DNA of 64,000 nucleotides from JL08 sp039969355 (lineage in GTDB: Bacteria; Pseudomonadota; Alphaproteobacteria; Rhodobacterales; Rhodobacteraceae): the NCBI GenBank assembly GCA_039969355.1, contig JBDVOA010000001.1:1-64000 (forward strand), read 5' to 3'. The notes under the pieces were generated by a model. It was not told where the DNA came from, made no database searches, and saw only the letters and a program-made list of their open reading frames with translations. Each line of letters opens with the position of its first letter. Position 1 is the first letter of the stretch. Below, one piece after another: positions 25,875 through 36,129 of the stretch. Position numbers and translations under genes: made by a program.

Positions 25875-27047
25875 TTAACCGCTGATCTGCGCAATCACGG
25901 CATCCGTACGCTCTCTGGCCAAATGGTCGGTTTGAACGACGATATCAAGGGTCATAGTGGCATCAATAAGGCCCGATCGCGTGCAAAGCTCCGTCAGAAC
26001 CCTTTCAACAACCTCTGCCATCTGAAGAAAGCCGATGCGTCCGGCAATAAAGGCGTCCAGTGCACGTTCTTTGGCACCATTAAACACCGCCCCAGCCAAA
26101 CCACCTGTCGCCATTACGTCGTGCGCCAATCGAAGAGACGGATAACGCTTCTCATCCGGCTTTTTAAAAGAAAGCGTGCCTATCTCTGCCAAGTCAACGC
26201 GCTCCACCGGTAGATAACGACGGTCAGGCCAGTGAAGCGCATAGCCAATGGCATGGCGCATATCGGGTGCCCCCATGTGCGCCATCCAGCCACCGTCCTT
26301 ATAAGCAACAATAGCGTGAACGATCTGCTCGGGTTGAATCAACACTTTGATTTGCTCTGGCTCCAGACCGAACAACTCCTTTGCTTCGATGACTTCCAGC
26401 GATTTATTGAACATGCTGGCGCTGTCGATGGTGATGCGCTGCCCCATGGCAAAATTCGGATGACACGATGCCTGCTGGACCGTTACATTCGCAAGTTGGT
26501 CAAGCGGCCAATCGCGAAATGCGCCCCCGGAAGAGGTAATTGTCACGTGCTCAACCGTACGTTTGTCTTCCCCGACAAGTGCCTGGAAAACTGCGGAATG
26601 CTCGCTGTCCACCGGTAACAATCTTGCACCGTGCTGGGCGGCTGTTCGCAGCATCAGGGGACCAGCACAAACCATCGATTCCTTGTTGGCCAATGCCAGT
26701 GTGCCGCCCTGCTGCAACACCGTTAGCCCCGGAGCCAGCCCTGCGGCCCCTACGATTGCAGACATCGCCCAATCAGTTGGGCGCGCGGCAGCCTCAATCA
26801 GGGCAGTAGAACCGGCAGCGGCCTCGACCCTCGACCCCTTCAGCGCATCCCTCAGATCGCCTAGCAGATCGTCGTGGGCCGTCACAGCGAACTCTGCGCC
26901 CAGAGCAATGGCATCCTGCGCCAGTTGCGTGATGTTTCGCCCTCCGGTCAGGGCGGCAACCCGGTAATTTCCTGGTGTCCGAGCGATCAGATCAATCGTG
27001 TTTTGCCCAACCGACCCGGTTGCACCAAAAATACTGACCCGCCGCAT
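25875..27047 (-). CDS. dxr: 1-deoxy-D-xylulose-5-phosphate reductoisomerase
   Basis: Dxr makes 2-C-methylerythritol 4-phosphate, the first committed step of the MEP isoprenoid pathway. The 390-residue protein begins MRRVSIFGATGSVGQNTID with the NADPH-binding GATGSVG. SEHSAVFQAL, TSSGGAFRD and TIDSASMFNKSLEVIEA are the metal and substrate signatures. The ATG at 27047 shares one base with the cdsA stop; the 26 codons upstream in frame belong to cdsA in another frame and are not used. Confidence 0.97.
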   Translation of the reverse strand: MRRVSIFGATGSVGQNTIDLIARTPGNYRVAALTGGRNITQLAQDAIALGAEFAVTAHDDLLGDLRDALKGSRVEAAAGSTALIEAAARPTDWAMSAIVGAAGLAPGLTVLQQGGTLALANKESMVCAGPLMLRTAAQHGARLLPVDSEHSAVFQALVGEDKRTVEHVTITSSGGAFRDWPLDQLANVTVQQASCHPNFAMGQRITIDSASMFNKSLEVIEAKELFGLEPEQIKVLIQPEQIVHAIVAYKDGGWMAHMGAPDMRHAIGYALHWPDRRYLPVERVDLAEIGTLSFKKPDEKRYPSLRLAHDVMATGGLAGAVFNGAKERALDAFIAGRIGFLQMAEVVERVLTELCTRSGLIDATMTLDIVVQTDHLARERTDAVIAQISG

Positions 27048-27850
27048 CAGCCTAACCCCGGCTGAAATCCAAATGCGATCCCAATGACAAACAAAACCAC
27101 GGATGCGCCAAGCAATCCATCGCAACGATCCAAAACGCCACCATGCCCCGGGATCAGATTGCTACTGTCTTTGACATTCATTTTTCGCTTGATTGCACTT
27201 TCAGCGATGTCCCCCATCTGGGAGGCAAATGAAAGCACTATGGAAAGCACCACAATTTCAAGGCCTGCATCGGAATAACCCATGAAGATCAACCCGACTA
27301 TAGCTGCCCCTACCCAGCCGGCCGCCGTGCCGGACCATGTTTTCTTGGGGCTGATGCTTGGCCAGAACTTTGGTCCACCGATTAAACGTCCGGCAAAGTA
27401 TCCTGCAATATCAGTAACAACGACAACGACAACCAGCCAAAGTATCCAGATGAAACCCAGATCATCGCGTACTGTCATCATTTCATAACCGGCCAACAGG
27501 ACCAGCAGGCCGTACACAAAGTATATCCCTTTGTGTTGTGCCAGTTGAAGGAGGCCGACCAACAGAGATGCCAGCAGAATGGGAATTGATATTTCGACCG
27601 GCAGATAGGGTGCCAGCATCATTGCTGCGCCCGATATTATGCCTGACTGCAGCGCGATGCGGGGGCTTTCCGGAGCAATCATGCGCACCAGCTCCCAAAT
27701 CATGACGCCGCAAACCACTGCCACAAAAGCATGGAACATGTGGTGCCCCATCCACATTTCCCAGATGCCGACAACTACCATGATGGCGCCAGACGCAACC
27801 CGGGTCGCTAGATCATACCATTGACCAGAACTAGGTTTCTTGGTGCTCAT
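27047..27850 (-). CDS. cdsA: Phosphatidate cytidylyltransferase
   Basis: CdsA makes CDP-diacylglycerol from phosphatidate and CTP in the inner membrane. The 267-residue protein has about seven hydrophobic segments. The C-terminal family signature (SQMGDIAESAIKRKMNVKDS, then LIPGHGGVLDRCDGLL) is complete. The start overlaps the uppS stop by four bases (ATGA) and the stop overlaps the dxr start, a sign of coupled translation. Confidence 0.96.
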   Translation of the reverse strand: MSTKKPSSGQWYDLATRVASGAIMVVVGIWEMWMGHHMFHAFVAVVCGVMIWELVRMIAPESPRIALQSGIISGAAMMLAPYLPVEISIPILLASLLVGLLQLAQHKGIYFVYGLLVLLAGYEMMTVRDDLGFIWILWLVVVVVVTDIAGYFAGRLIGGPKFWPSISPKKTWSGTAAGWVGAAIVGLIFMGYSDAGLEIVVLSIVLSFASQMGDIAESAIKRKMNVKDSSNLIPGHGGVLDRCDGLLGASVVLFVIGIAFGFQPGLG

Positions 27851-28590
27851 GCAAGCACGGCGCCAAAACGTCGATCACGTCGGCCGTAGGACAGGCAAAG
27901 CTCTTTGTACTGGGCGGCGGTAAAGTCGGGCCAAAGTGTTTCTATGAATTCGTATTCCGCATAGGCTGACTGCCAAAGCAAAAAGTTCGAAATCCGCGCC
28001 TCGCCGCTGGTTCGGATCACGAGGTCCGGATCAGGCAGGACATAGGTATCCAGGTATTTCGGCAAGGTTTCTTCGTCAACATCTCCGGGCATAAGATGCC
28101 CATCGGCCACGTCCTGTGCCAACCGCTTGGTTGCCCGCGCGACCTCATCCCGGCTGCCGTAGTTGATCGCGATTGTCAGATGAACCAGATCGTTCTGCGC
28201 CGTCATCAATTCAAGCTCGTCCATCAGCGTGACTAGTTTTTGATCAAGCCGGACTCTGTCTCCGATAAAGCGAACCCGCACTTTCTCTTTCAACAGGGCT
28301 TTGGCTTCTTTGGTGATGTAGCGGCGGAACAGGCTCATCAGACCAGCAACTTCAACTTGCGTTCGCTTCCAGTTTTCCGTCGAAAACGCAAAGATAGTTA
28401 CATATTTGACGCCAAGTTCGGGGCAAGCGTTGACAATCTCCCGAACGCGCCGGGCACCGGCATGGTGGCCAAACAATCTGGGACGACCCCGTGCCTGCGC
28501 CCATCGACCATTTCCATCCATGATAATTGCGACATGCCGCGGTCCGTTCGGGACCGTCGTTGCGGATTCTGTCGGTGGATCCTTGGGCAT
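27847..28590 (-). CDS. uppS: Undecaprenyl diphosphate synthase (cis-prenyltransferase)
   Basis: UppS makes the C55 lipid carrier for peptidoglycan and other envelope polymers. The 247-residue protein has the catalytic MDGNGRWA (D25) and downstream FGHHAGARRVREIV, FSTENWKR and the C-terminal RTSGEARISNFLLWQSAYAE. It lies nine bases after frr and overlaps cdsA. Confidence 0.97.
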   Translation of the reverse strand: MPKDPPTESATTVPNGPRHVAIIMDGNGRWAQARGRPRLFGHHAGARRVREIVNACPELGVKYVTIFAFSTENWKRTQVEVAGLMSLFRRYITKEAKALLKEKVRVRFIGDRVRLDQKLVTLMDELELMTAQNDLVHLTIAINYGSRDEVARATKRLAQDVADGHLMPGDVDEETLPKYLDTYVLPDPDLVIRTSGEARISNFLLWQSAYAEYEFIETLWPDFTAAQYKELCLSYGRRDRRFGAVLA

Positions 28591-28599
28591 AATACGTTG

Positions 28600-29163
28600 C
28601 TAAACCTGCATAATTTCAGATTGCTTGTGATCCAACGCCCCGTCGATCTCTCCGATGAAGCGGTCTGTAATCTCCTGCACTTCAGATTCCCATATTTTCT
28701 GGTCATCCTCTGACATACCTGCTGACTTTGCCTTTTTGATCTGGTCCATACCGTCCCGGCGCACATTTCGGACCGAAACCCGCGCATTTTCGGCATATTG
28801 ACCGGCAACTTTACTCAACTCACGGCGACGTTCCTCGTTCAACTCAGGAATGGGCAACATTATGATGGTTCCGTTCAATTGCGGATTGATGCCCAACCCG
28901 CTTTCGCGGATCGCCTTTTCCACCGCACCGACCATCGATTTGTCCCAGACGTTGATAGTCACCATACGCGACTCAGGCACGTTCACTGTCCCGACCTGAT
29001 TAATCGGCGTACGCTGCCCGTAGGCCTCTACCATCACCGGTTCCAGCATCGAAGCGCTGGCACGCCCGGTGCGCAAACTCGCAAACTCAGTTTTCAAGGA
29101 CGCCATAGCACCGTCCATCCGACGTTCAAGCCCATCCGTATCAATGTCCAGATCGTCTGACAT
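28600..29163 (-). CDS. frr: Ribosome recycling factor
   Basis: RRF splits post-termination ribosomes together with EF-G. The 187-residue protein shows the two-domain pattern, with LRTGRASASMLEPVMVEAYG near the N-terminus and NPQLNGTIIMLPIPELNEER and NVRRDGMD later. It lies between pyrH and uppS in the conserved order. Confidence 0.97.
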   Translation of the reverse strand: MSDDLDIDTDGLERRMDGAMASLKTEFASLRTGRASASMLEPVMVEAYGQRTPINQVGTVNVPESRMVTINVWDKSMVGAVEKAIRESGLGINPQLNGTIIMLPIPELNEERRRELSKVAGQYAENARVSVRNVRRDGMDQIKKAKSAGMSEDDQKIWESEVQEITDRFIGEIDGALDHKQSEIMQV

Positions 29164-29202
29164 TACTTTGCTCCCTCAGTTCCGGTTGCCCGCTCTATAA
29201 CT

Positions 29203-29940
29203 TTAACCTTGCACTTTTGTATAGGTCCCGCGTCCGGCCAGAATGCCCTTGAAGCCGCCCGGCTCGTCCAGGGAAAAAACGATGATCGGCAGATTGTTGT
29301 CACGTGCGAGCGCAATCGCGCTGGCATCCATCACCCCCAGCCGCTTTTGAAGAACATCGTCATAGCTTACGTTATCAAAGCGCACTGCATCGGCATAGGT
29401 GTTTGGGTCCTTGTCGTATACGCCGTCAACTTTGGTGCCTTTAAAGATCGCCTGACAGGCCATCTCGTTGGCCCGCAATGTTGCTGCAGTATCGGTTGTA
29501 AAATATGGATTACCAGTACCGGCAGCGAAAATGCATACGCGTTGTTTTTCGAGGTGCCTAACTGCACGACGACGAATATAGGGTTCTGCGACTTCATTCA
29601 TGGTGATCGCGCTGATGACACGGGTGTGTATGCCCAGTTCTTCAAGCGCCGATTGCATTGCAAGGGCATTCATGACCGTCGCGAGCATTCCCATGTAGTC
29701 AGCCGTGGTCCGCTCCATCCCCTGCGCGCTGCCCTGCAAGCCGCGGAAAATATTGCCGCCACCGATGACCATGCAAATCTCGACGCCCATGTCGTGAACC
29801 GTTTTGACCTCATGCGCGATCCGCTGGACGGTTGGCGGATGCAGCCCATATCCCTGATCCCCCATCAACGCTTCGCCCGAAATCTTCAGCATCACCCGCT
29901 GATATTTCGTGTCCTTAGGTTCAGGGGGGGCTGTGGTCAT
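29203..29940 (-). CDS. pyrH: UMP kinase
   Basis: PyrH phosphorylates UMP to UDP. The 245-residue amino-acid-kinase-fold protein has LKISGEALMGDQGYGLHP, the ATP loop GGGNIFRG and the AAGTGNPYFTTDTAA motif. It is the first gene of the minus-strand envelope operon, divergent from miaA with a 127-base shared upstream region that must hold the operon promoter. Confidence 0.97.
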   Translation of the reverse strand: MTTAPPEPKDTKYQRVMLKISGEALMGDQGYGLHPPTVQRIAHEVKTVHDMGVEICMVIGGGNIFRGLQGSAQGMERTTADYMGMLATVMNALAMQSALEELGIHTRVISAITMNEVAEPYIRRRAVRHLEKQRVCIFAAGTGNPYFTTDTAATLRANEMACQAIFKGTKVDGVYDKDPNTYADAVRFDNVSYDDVLQKRLGVMDASAIALARDNNLPIIVFSLDEPGGFKGILAGRGTYTKVQG

Positions 29941-30067
29941 GTTGCGCTCCGGTGCAGCTAGGGGCTAGATTGCGCGCAAAATGTCTGAAAAAGAGCGCGG
30001 GTTCAATGCGTCAACCGAGGTAGGAAGCAAAGATGTGCAAATACTCCGGGAAAAACTGCGGGATTGA

Positions 30068-30937
30068 ATGCGAGTCATGAATGATTTACCGATCATTCGC
30101 CCCGACGCCACGATTCTGATCGCGGGGGCAACGGCATCAGGCAAATCGGCTTTGGCCTTGCGCATCGCAGAGCAATACGGAGGCGTCATTGTGAACGCCG
30201 ATGCTAGTCAGGTATTTGACTGCTGGCGGGTAGTGACTGCGCGACCTTCTGTTATTGATGAGAAACGCGCGCCACATTTGCTTTATGGTCATCTGCCCTA
30301 CGACTCCCCCTATTCCACGGGGCACTGGCTGCGCGAACTGACCCCGCTGCTGAATGGCCCGGACCGACTCATTATTGTAGGGGGGACCGGTCTGAATTTC
30401 ACGGCGCTGACAAAAGGATTGGCCGATATTCCCCTGGTTCCGAACCAGATTAGAGAAGATGGCAATACCCTTGCTCTATCTGAATTGATTGTGCAGACCG
30501 ATCCCGCGACGCTGGCCCGAATTGACACTAACAATCGGGCGCGTGTTCAGCGTGCGTGGGAAGTTGAGCGCGCGACCGGGCGGCCATTGCACGACTGGCA
30601 AGACAACACTGGCCCGCCTCTGTTGCCGCTTGATGAGACCGTTCCCATTGTTGTTGATGTGCCAAAACCAACGCTGGACACCAGAATTGCCCAGCGCTTT
30701 GACATCATGATCGAAGAAGGCGCACTGGACGAAGTAAAGAAGATGCAATCCATGTATGATCCTCGCCTTCCGGCATTCAAGGCGATCGGTGTGCCCGATC
30801 TGATGGATCACCTGACAATAGGCACCTCGCTCGAGGTGGCTTGCAAGTCTGCCGTTACTGCAACCCGGCAGTTTGCCAAACGGCAACGCACATGGATGCG
30901 CTCAAAGATGCAGGACTGGCATTGGGTTTCGACTTGA
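30068..30937 (+). CDS. miaA: tRNA dimethylallyltransferase
   Basis: MiaA adds a dimethylallyl group to A37 of tRNAs that read UNN codons. The P-loop GATASGKS (20-27) is clear. The next family motif is NADASQVFDCWRVVTARP, and GGTGLNFTALTKGLADIP follows. At 289 residues it is slightly shorter than many MiaA proteins but is colinear with alphaproteobacterial ones. Confidence 0.94.
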   Translation: MRVMNDLPIIRPDATILIAGATASGKSALALRIAEQYGGVIVNADASQVFDCWRVVTARPSVIDEKRAPHLLYGHLPYDSPYSTGHWLRELTPLLNGPDRLIIVGGTGLNFTALTKGLADIPLVPNQIREDGNTLALSELIVQTDPATLARIDTNNRARVQRAWEVERATGRPLHDWQDNTGPPLLPLDETVPIVVDVPKPTLDTRIAQRFDIMIEEGALDEVKKMQSMYDPRLPAFKAIGVPDLMDHLTIGTSLEVACKSAVTATRQFAKRQRTWMRSKMQDWHWVST

Positions 30938-31008
30938 ACCATTCAATTCTCAACATCTGAGATTAATATATAGTTTATTTTGGCGCTAAATTTGATATAT
31001 CGCGCCAC

Positions 31009-31866
31009 ATGGTCGATTTTTCAACAAACGTTACAGACAACACGGCGGTGATCAGCATTCGCACGCTGGCACACCTGACTCGCGGTGGCCAATGGCAGCT
31101 TGGCCTGATGCACGAAAGGTCTGAACACCTGTTTGTCTGGATCACGCGCGGTCAGGGACGGGCTTTGCTCGACGGGGCAAGACGGGGGCTCGGCACTCAC
31201 AATGCGCTTTATATCCCGGCCGGAACGACTATGGCGATTGAACTGGGGCGGCAAAGCTCTGGGTTGGCGGTGGTCATCCCGGACGCTACAGAATTACGCC
31301 TGCCGGGTCAGGCGCATCACCTGCGCATTCGCGACGTTTCTGCACAATCAGAGGTCAATATGATCCTGGAAGGGATACAGCGCGAGCAAACGAACGGACG
31401 ACCTCTGGTCGCCGAGGCGATTGAGGCCCAGACTGCACTGTTGTCGATATGGTTGCGCCGCCAACTGGGCTTGGAAGAACACATACCTGGCCGACCTAAC
31501 GCGGCGACACGTCTCAGCCGGGCCTTTTGCCGTCGTATTTCAACCGACTTCCGCAGCGGCGCACCAATGGCCGACTACGCCCAGTCGCTTGGCGTCACGC
31601 CGACCCATCTAACGCGGGTTTGTCGCGCGAGTACTGGCAGAACAGCGGCTGACCTCCTGACCGAGCGCGTCTTATATGATGCACGCCACCTGCTGAGCAC
31701 CGAGCAGGCCCAGATTCAGGACGTCGCCCGTTTTCTCGGCTTTGGCAGCGCAGCATATTTCACCAGATTTATTCAACACCATACCGGATGCTCGCCATCG
31801 GCCTTGCGAAAAGCTACTATCAAAAACGTTCCGTCGACGCAGACGGTACTTTCCAAAGTCGGGTAA
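31009..31866 (+). CDS. AraC-family transcriptional regulator
   Basis: The 285-residue protein has an N-terminal cupin-like sensing domain (LMHERSEHLFVWITRGQGRA, then YIPAGTTM) and a C-terminal AraC DNA-binding domain (about 185-275, with MADYAQSLGVTPTHLTRVCR and VARFLGFGSAAYFTRFI). It precedes the peptide-type ABC transporter operon in the same direction by about 220 bases and is the likely local regulator; that link is inferred from position. Confidence 0.92.
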   Translation: MVDFSTNVTDNTAVISIRTLAHLTRGGQWQLGLMHERSEHLFVWITRGQGRALLDGARRGLGTHNALYIPAGTTMAIELGRQSSGLAVVIPDATELRLPGQAHHLRIRDVSAQSEVNMILEGIQREQTNGRPLVAEAIEAQTALLSIWLRRQLGLEEHIPGRPNAATRLSRAFCRRISTDFRSGAPMADYAQSLGVTPTHLTRVCRASTGRTAADLLTERVLYDARHLLSTEQAQIQDVARFLGFGSAAYFTRFIQHHTGCSPSALRKATIKNVPSTQTVLSKVG

Positions 31867-32084
31867 AAAGTGTTGGCAATTACCCAGTTGTCGTTTTTGA
31901 TCATCCTAAATGTCGGTTTTGTGACACCAAACGGCAAAACGGAATGTTGACCTAGCCGACAATCTAGTGCGGAATGACCGCGACGGGGAAATGCAATCAA
32001 TGCGTATGACAACGCTTCAATAAGTCTACAGAACAGACATATTGCATGATTTCGTAAAATTGAGTGTGTCACAGGGAGAACAAG

Positions 32085-33755
32085 ATGACGCAAACCACCC
32101 AAGTAGAACGTATCCATCCGGCTGCGGAAATGTATGCGCAGGAACAAAAGTCCGGTTTCATGGACCGCCGCGAGTTTTTGACGCGCGCGACCGCGCTCGG
32201 AGTCAGCACAGCGACAGCATACGGCATGTTGGGCCTTAGCGCCCCCGCGCGCGCTGCAGGCGACATCAAACGTGGCGGCACAATCCGCTATCAACAAGAA
32301 GTTCGTGCTCACAAGGACCCGCGCACTTACGACTGGACGCAGATTGCGGCGGTTGCTGCCGGTACTCTGGAACATCTGATTGAATACAACTCGGACGGCT
32401 CATTCCGTGGCATGCTTGTTGAAAGCTGGGAAGCCAATGACGATGCCACACAATACACACTGAACGTGCGCAAAGGCATCAAGTGGAACAATGGCGACGA
32501 CTTCACTGCCGACGACGTCGCGCGCAACATCATAGGCTGGTGCGACAAGAGTGTTGAGGGTAACTCAATGGCAGCGCGGATGTCCTCGCTGGTTGACGAA
32601 GCAACCGGCAAGGCTTCGGAGGGCGCTGTAAAGGTTGTGGACAGCCATACTGTTCTGGTGACCGCGAACGCGCCTGATATCACGATCATTCCGGGCATGG
32701 CGGACTATCCAAGCCAGATCGTGCACAGTTCCTACAACCCAGATGCTGATCTCAGCACAATGGTCGGAACCGGACCAATGAAAATCATCCAGAACGATGT
32801 TGGCGTCAAAGCTGTCATCGAAAAATCCGATCATCCATGGTGGGGCGATACTGCCTTTCCCGAAGGCGGGTTCTATCTGGATCGGCTTGAATTCATTGAC
32901 TACGGCACTGATCCCGCAGCATGGGTTTCAGCAGTAGAAAGTGATGAAGTTGACATCCTTTACGAAGTGACTGGCGACTATGTAGATATCATGAGCAGCT
33001 TGGGTCTTGTGGAAAGTGAAGTCGTCTCAGGTTCTACTATTGCAATTCGGACCAACCAACTGGCTGAAGTTGATGGGAAGAAACCCTACGCAGACAAGAA
33101 AGTGCGCCAAGCCATCCAAATGGCCGTCGACAACAACGTCGTTCTGGAACTTGGTCAATCTGGTCGGGGCTTGGTAGCCGGCAACATGCACGTCGGCCCG
33201 ATCCATCCAGAGTTTGACCCAACTGTAGATCGTATTCCTTTTGACCCTGCACAAGCGAAAGCCCTTTTGGATGAAGCTGGAATGGCTGACTTCGAAATGG
33301 AAATCCATTCGATCGACGATGATTGGCGCAAAAACTCGACAGACGCCGTTGCTGCTCAGTTGCGTGATGCAGGTTTCAACGTAAAACGCACGATTCTACC
33401 AGGATCTACGTTCTGGAATGACTGGACCAAGTATCCGTTCAGTTCGACCAACTGGAACCACCGGCCGCTGGGTACGCAGATTCTTGGTCTTGCATATAAA
33501 TCCGGAGAAGCATGGAACGAAGCGGGCTTTGCAAATGCCGAGTTTGACGGGCTGTTGGCAGAAGCGAACGCAATCGCCGATGTCCAAAAGCGTCGCGAAG
33601 TGATGGGCAAACTTCAGGCGATCATGGTTGAAGAAGGCGTGGTCATCCAGCCTTACTGGCGCTCACTCTACCGCCACTTCAAAGAAGGCATCGTAGGCGC
33701 TGATATGCACATCGCCTATCTGCCGCAAATCTATAAGTGGGGTTGGAAAGCCTAA
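32085..33755 (+). CDS. Family-5 (peptide-type) ABC transporter substrate-binding protein, Tat-exported
   Basis: The 556-residue binding protein of the DppA/OppA type captures its ligand in the periplasm. A twin-arginine signal (DRREFLTRATALGV, R28-R29) follows a 26-residue extension (MTQTTQVERIHPAAEMYAQE...) and ends near APARAA. Such long N-terminal regions recur in rhodobacterial relatives as I remember them, and AGGGAG precedes the ATG at 32085. An in-frame ATG at 32160 would give a shorter Tat signal. A strong terminator follows, so this gene should be expressed above the permeases. The ligand cannot be named. Confidence 0.92.
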   Translation: MTQTTQVERIHPAAEMYAQEQKSGFMDRREFLTRATALGVSTATAYGMLGLSAPARAAGDIKRGGTIRYQQEVRAHKDPRTYDWTQIAAVAAGTLEHLIEYNSDGSFRGMLVESWEANDDATQYTLNVRKGIKWNNGDDFTADDVARNIIGWCDKSVEGNSMAARMSSLVDEATGKASEGAVKVVDSHTVLVTANAPDITIIPGMADYPSQIVHSSYNPDADLSTMVGTGPMKIIQNDVGVKAVIEKSDHPWWGDTAFPEGGFYLDRLEFIDYGTDPAAWVSAVESDEVDILYEVTGDYVDIMSSLGLVESEVVSGSTIAIRTNQLAEVDGKKPYADKKVRQAIQMAVDNNVVLELGQSGRGLVAGNMHVGPIHPEFDPTVDRIPFDPAQAKALLDEAGMADFEMEIHSIDDDWRKNSTDAVAAQLRDAGFNVKRTILPGSTFWNDWTKYPFSSTNWNHRPLGTQILGLAYKSGEAWNEAGFANAEFDGLLAEANAIADVQKRREVMGKLQAIMVEEGVVIQPYWRSLYRHFKEGIVGADMHIAYLPQIYKWGWKA

Positions 33756-33768
33756 ATCAACAAAATCA

Positions 33769-33798
33769 GGCCGCACCCAAAAAGGTGCGGCCTTTTTT
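33769..33798 (+). terminator. Rho-independent terminator inside the ABC transporter operon
   Basis: GGCCGCACC (33769-33777) pairs with GGTGCGGCC (33784-33792) and is followed by six T. It lies between the binding-protein gene and the first permease gene, the usual way to keep the binding protein in excess. Confidence 0.9.
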
Positions 33799-33874
33799 AA
33801 CTGGCGCTGCAAAATGGCGCTAACAAACGGACGGGCAAGAAAAGGCCCGCCATAGCCTACCAACAGGGGCAATT

Positions 33875-34921
33875 ATGGGACTGTTTATTTTACGACGCTT
33901 GGGTGTGATGATCATCACGGCACTCTGCCTGACGTTCATCGTATTCATTCTGACTAATCTCTCACCAAACCTAGAAAAACTTGCCAAGACTCAAGGCAAC
34001 GCCCGGATGTCGGATGAAGCCGTGGAAAGCTGGTTGGGCAATCGGGGCTATCTTGACCCAATGCCGATCAAGTTTGGGCGATGGCTTGGTGTTGTCCCGG
34101 GGTGGACACATACCTCTGATGAAGGCGTCGAAACTGGGCGATGTTTCACTAGCGAGACACCGGTGGACGAGAGGTCATCCTATTGTGGTGTGCTGCAAGG
34201 AAATTGGGGGAAATCGACAGTCTTCAAGGAAAATGTGTCGGGCATCATTTCGACACGGCTTGGCCTTACCGGAAAACTGATGTTCTGGGTCATGGTTTTG
34301 ATGATCCCCTCTGCGCTAATACTCGGTGTGCTGGCGGGTATGAAGGAAGGATCAAAAACCGACAGAACACTCTCCACATTTGCAATAACCACAACCGCGA
34401 CGCCGGAATATGTATCCGGTGTTATTTTCATCGCGGTCTTCGCCTCTTCGGCTGTCGGCCTCAAATGGTTCAAGGGAACCGCGACATCAGCAATGGAAAG
34501 CGCAAATTTTGAGAACTTCTTTCTGCCGGTTCTCACCATCTCGCTTTACGGAATGGGATACATCGCGCGGATGACCCGTGCCTCAATGACCGAAGTCATG
34601 ACAGCACAGTACATTCGCACTGCACGCCTTAAAGGCGTTTCCTTTCCGAACATCGTCATGAAACACGCCTTGCGCAATGCGCTGATCGCCCCATTCACGG
34701 TGATCATGCTGCAGTTCCCGTGGCTGTTGAACGGCGTAGTGATTGTCGAAACCCTGTTTAACTACAAGGGTTTTGGATGGGTGCTGGTACAAGCTGCCGG
34801 TAATAATGATATCGAGCTGCTTTTAGCAGTCTCGGTGGTTTCGGTCGTCGTGGTTCTGGTGACGCAGCTGATTTCTGATATCGGCTACGTTTACCTCAAC
34901 CCACGCATCCGCATTTCTTAA
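33875..34921 (+). CDS. ABC transporter permease, DppB type
   Basis: The 348-residue inner-membrane protein has a first helix at residues about 8-30, a large external segment (about 40-135) with cysteines, and five further helices. The cytoplasmic coupling loop (EAA-type) is YIRTARLKGVSFPNIVMKHA followed by LRNALIAPF. It pairs with the DppC-type permease 14 bases downstream. Confidence 0.93.
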   Translation: MGLFILRRLGVMIITALCLTFIVFILTNLSPNLEKLAKTQGNARMSDEAVESWLGNRGYLDPMPIKFGRWLGVVPGWTHTSDEGVETGRCFTSETPVDERSSYCGVLQGNWGKSTVFKENVSGIISTRLGLTGKLMFWVMVLMIPSALILGVLAGMKEGSKTDRTLSTFAITTTATPEYVSGVIFIAVFASSAVGLKWFKGTATSAMESANFENFFLPVLTISLYGMGYIARMTRASMTEVMTAQYIRTARLKGVSFPNIVMKHALRNALIAPFTVIMLQFPWLLNGVVIVETLFNYKGFGWVLVQAAGNNDIELLLAVSVVSVVVVLVTQLISDIGYVYLNPRIRIS

Positions 34922-34935
34922 GGGGGGCCGGAATT

Positions 34936-36129
34936 ATGGAACCACTCAGCTGGGGCGAAATCATCATTCGTATCCTTTACCAATTCCTGCCGGTCTGGTT
35001 TGGGCTTGGTATTCTCTACTCACTTTCAATCGTGTTCAAGCGCAAGCTCGGACTCTATGGCAAGCTGTTCGACAGCCCAATCGGCATGATCGGCTTCGCC
35101 CTGGTTATGTTCTGGGTGTTCACTGGCATTTTCGGCGCGATGGATATGATCATCACGCATGACCCACTCAATCAGGTTTCCGGCATGAAAAACAAAGTGC
35201 CCGGAACACCCATGCGGGGCGCAGAAGAGGGTCAATATGCCTACTATCTATTGGGCGGCGACAATCTGGCGCGCGATGTATTCAGCCGGATGGTCAAAGG
35301 AGCCTGGGTCGTAGTGCAGATCGCGCCACTGGCAACCATGTTTGCCTTTATGGTCGGAATTACACTCGGGCTGCCTGCGGGGTATTACGGTGGTCGTCTT
35401 GACACGATCCTCAGTTTCCTTGCGAACCTGATCCTCGCCTTCCCTGTCATTCTGCTGTTCTATTTGCTGGTGACGCCGGAAATCGTCGCTACGGGCATTC
35501 CGTCTTATATGGCTGTATTCCTGTTCGTCTTTCCGCTGGTGTTCGTCGGCGTCCTGCTCAATTCGCGGTACTATACGCAACCGGGCTTTCGGACACCGCT
35601 GTTGATCGGAGTCCTGGGGACGATGGCATGGATCTATCTGTCGCTGATTTCCGAAGTTGGCTCCAAAATCTACGTTTTACCGGGGTTCCTTGATTTGTTT
35701 GACGTGCCAAGCGGCATCTTGGTTGTGTTTGTCTCGGTGGTCTTTGTGAATTCGCCAACGGTCTACAGGATCGTGCGCGGTCTCGCGATGGACATCAAGA
35801 CACGCGACTATGTGGCAGCGGCGCAGACGCGCGGCGAAGGCCCATGGTACATCATGCTTTGGGAAATCCTGCCCAACGCACGGGGGCCGTTGATCGTCGA
35901 TTTCTGTCTGCGGATTGGTTACACGACCATTCTGTTGGGTACTTTGGGCTTTTTCGGCCTTGGTCTTCCGCCTGAAAGCCCGGATTGGGGCAGTACGATC
36001 AACGAGGGCCGCAAATTGCTTTCGATCTATCTGCACCCTGCCCTACCACCGGCGTTTGCTCTGCTGACCATGGTTCTGGGGTTAAACCTGCTGGCTGATG
36101 GTCTGCGCGAAGAAAGCCTGCGCGACTAA
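34936..36129 (+). CDS. ABC transporter permease, DppC type
   Basis: The 397-residue inner-membrane protein is longer than typical DppC because it has extra N-terminal and central hydrophobic segments. The coupling loop is YVAAAQTRGEGPWYIMLWEI followed by LPNARGPLIVD. An RBS-like GGGGGG precedes it. It forms the channel with the preceding permease. Confidence 0.93.
   Translation: MEPLSWGEIIIRILYQFLPVWFGLGILYSLSIVFKRKLGLYGKLFDSPIGMIGFALVMFWVFTGIFGAMDMIITHDPLNQVSGMKNKVPGTPMRGAEEGQYAYYLLGGDNLARDVFSRMVKGAWVVVQIAPLATMFAFMVGITLGLPAGYYGGRLDTILSFLANLILAFPVILLFYLLVTPEIVATGIPSYMAVFLFVFPLVFVGVLLNSRYYTQPGFRTPLLIGVLGTMAWIYLSLISEVGSKIYVLPGFLDLFDVPSGILVVFVSVVFVNSPTVYRIVRGLAMDIKTRDYVAAAQTRGEGPWYIMLWEILPNARGPLIVDFCLRIGYTTILLGTLGFFGLGLPPESPDWGSTINEGRKLLSIYLHPALPPAFALLTMVLGLNLLADGLREESLRD

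Noticed and set aside
29209..29961. 250-residue plus-strand frame
   Set aside because: It is antisense to pyrH and has no domain or plausible ribosome-binding site.
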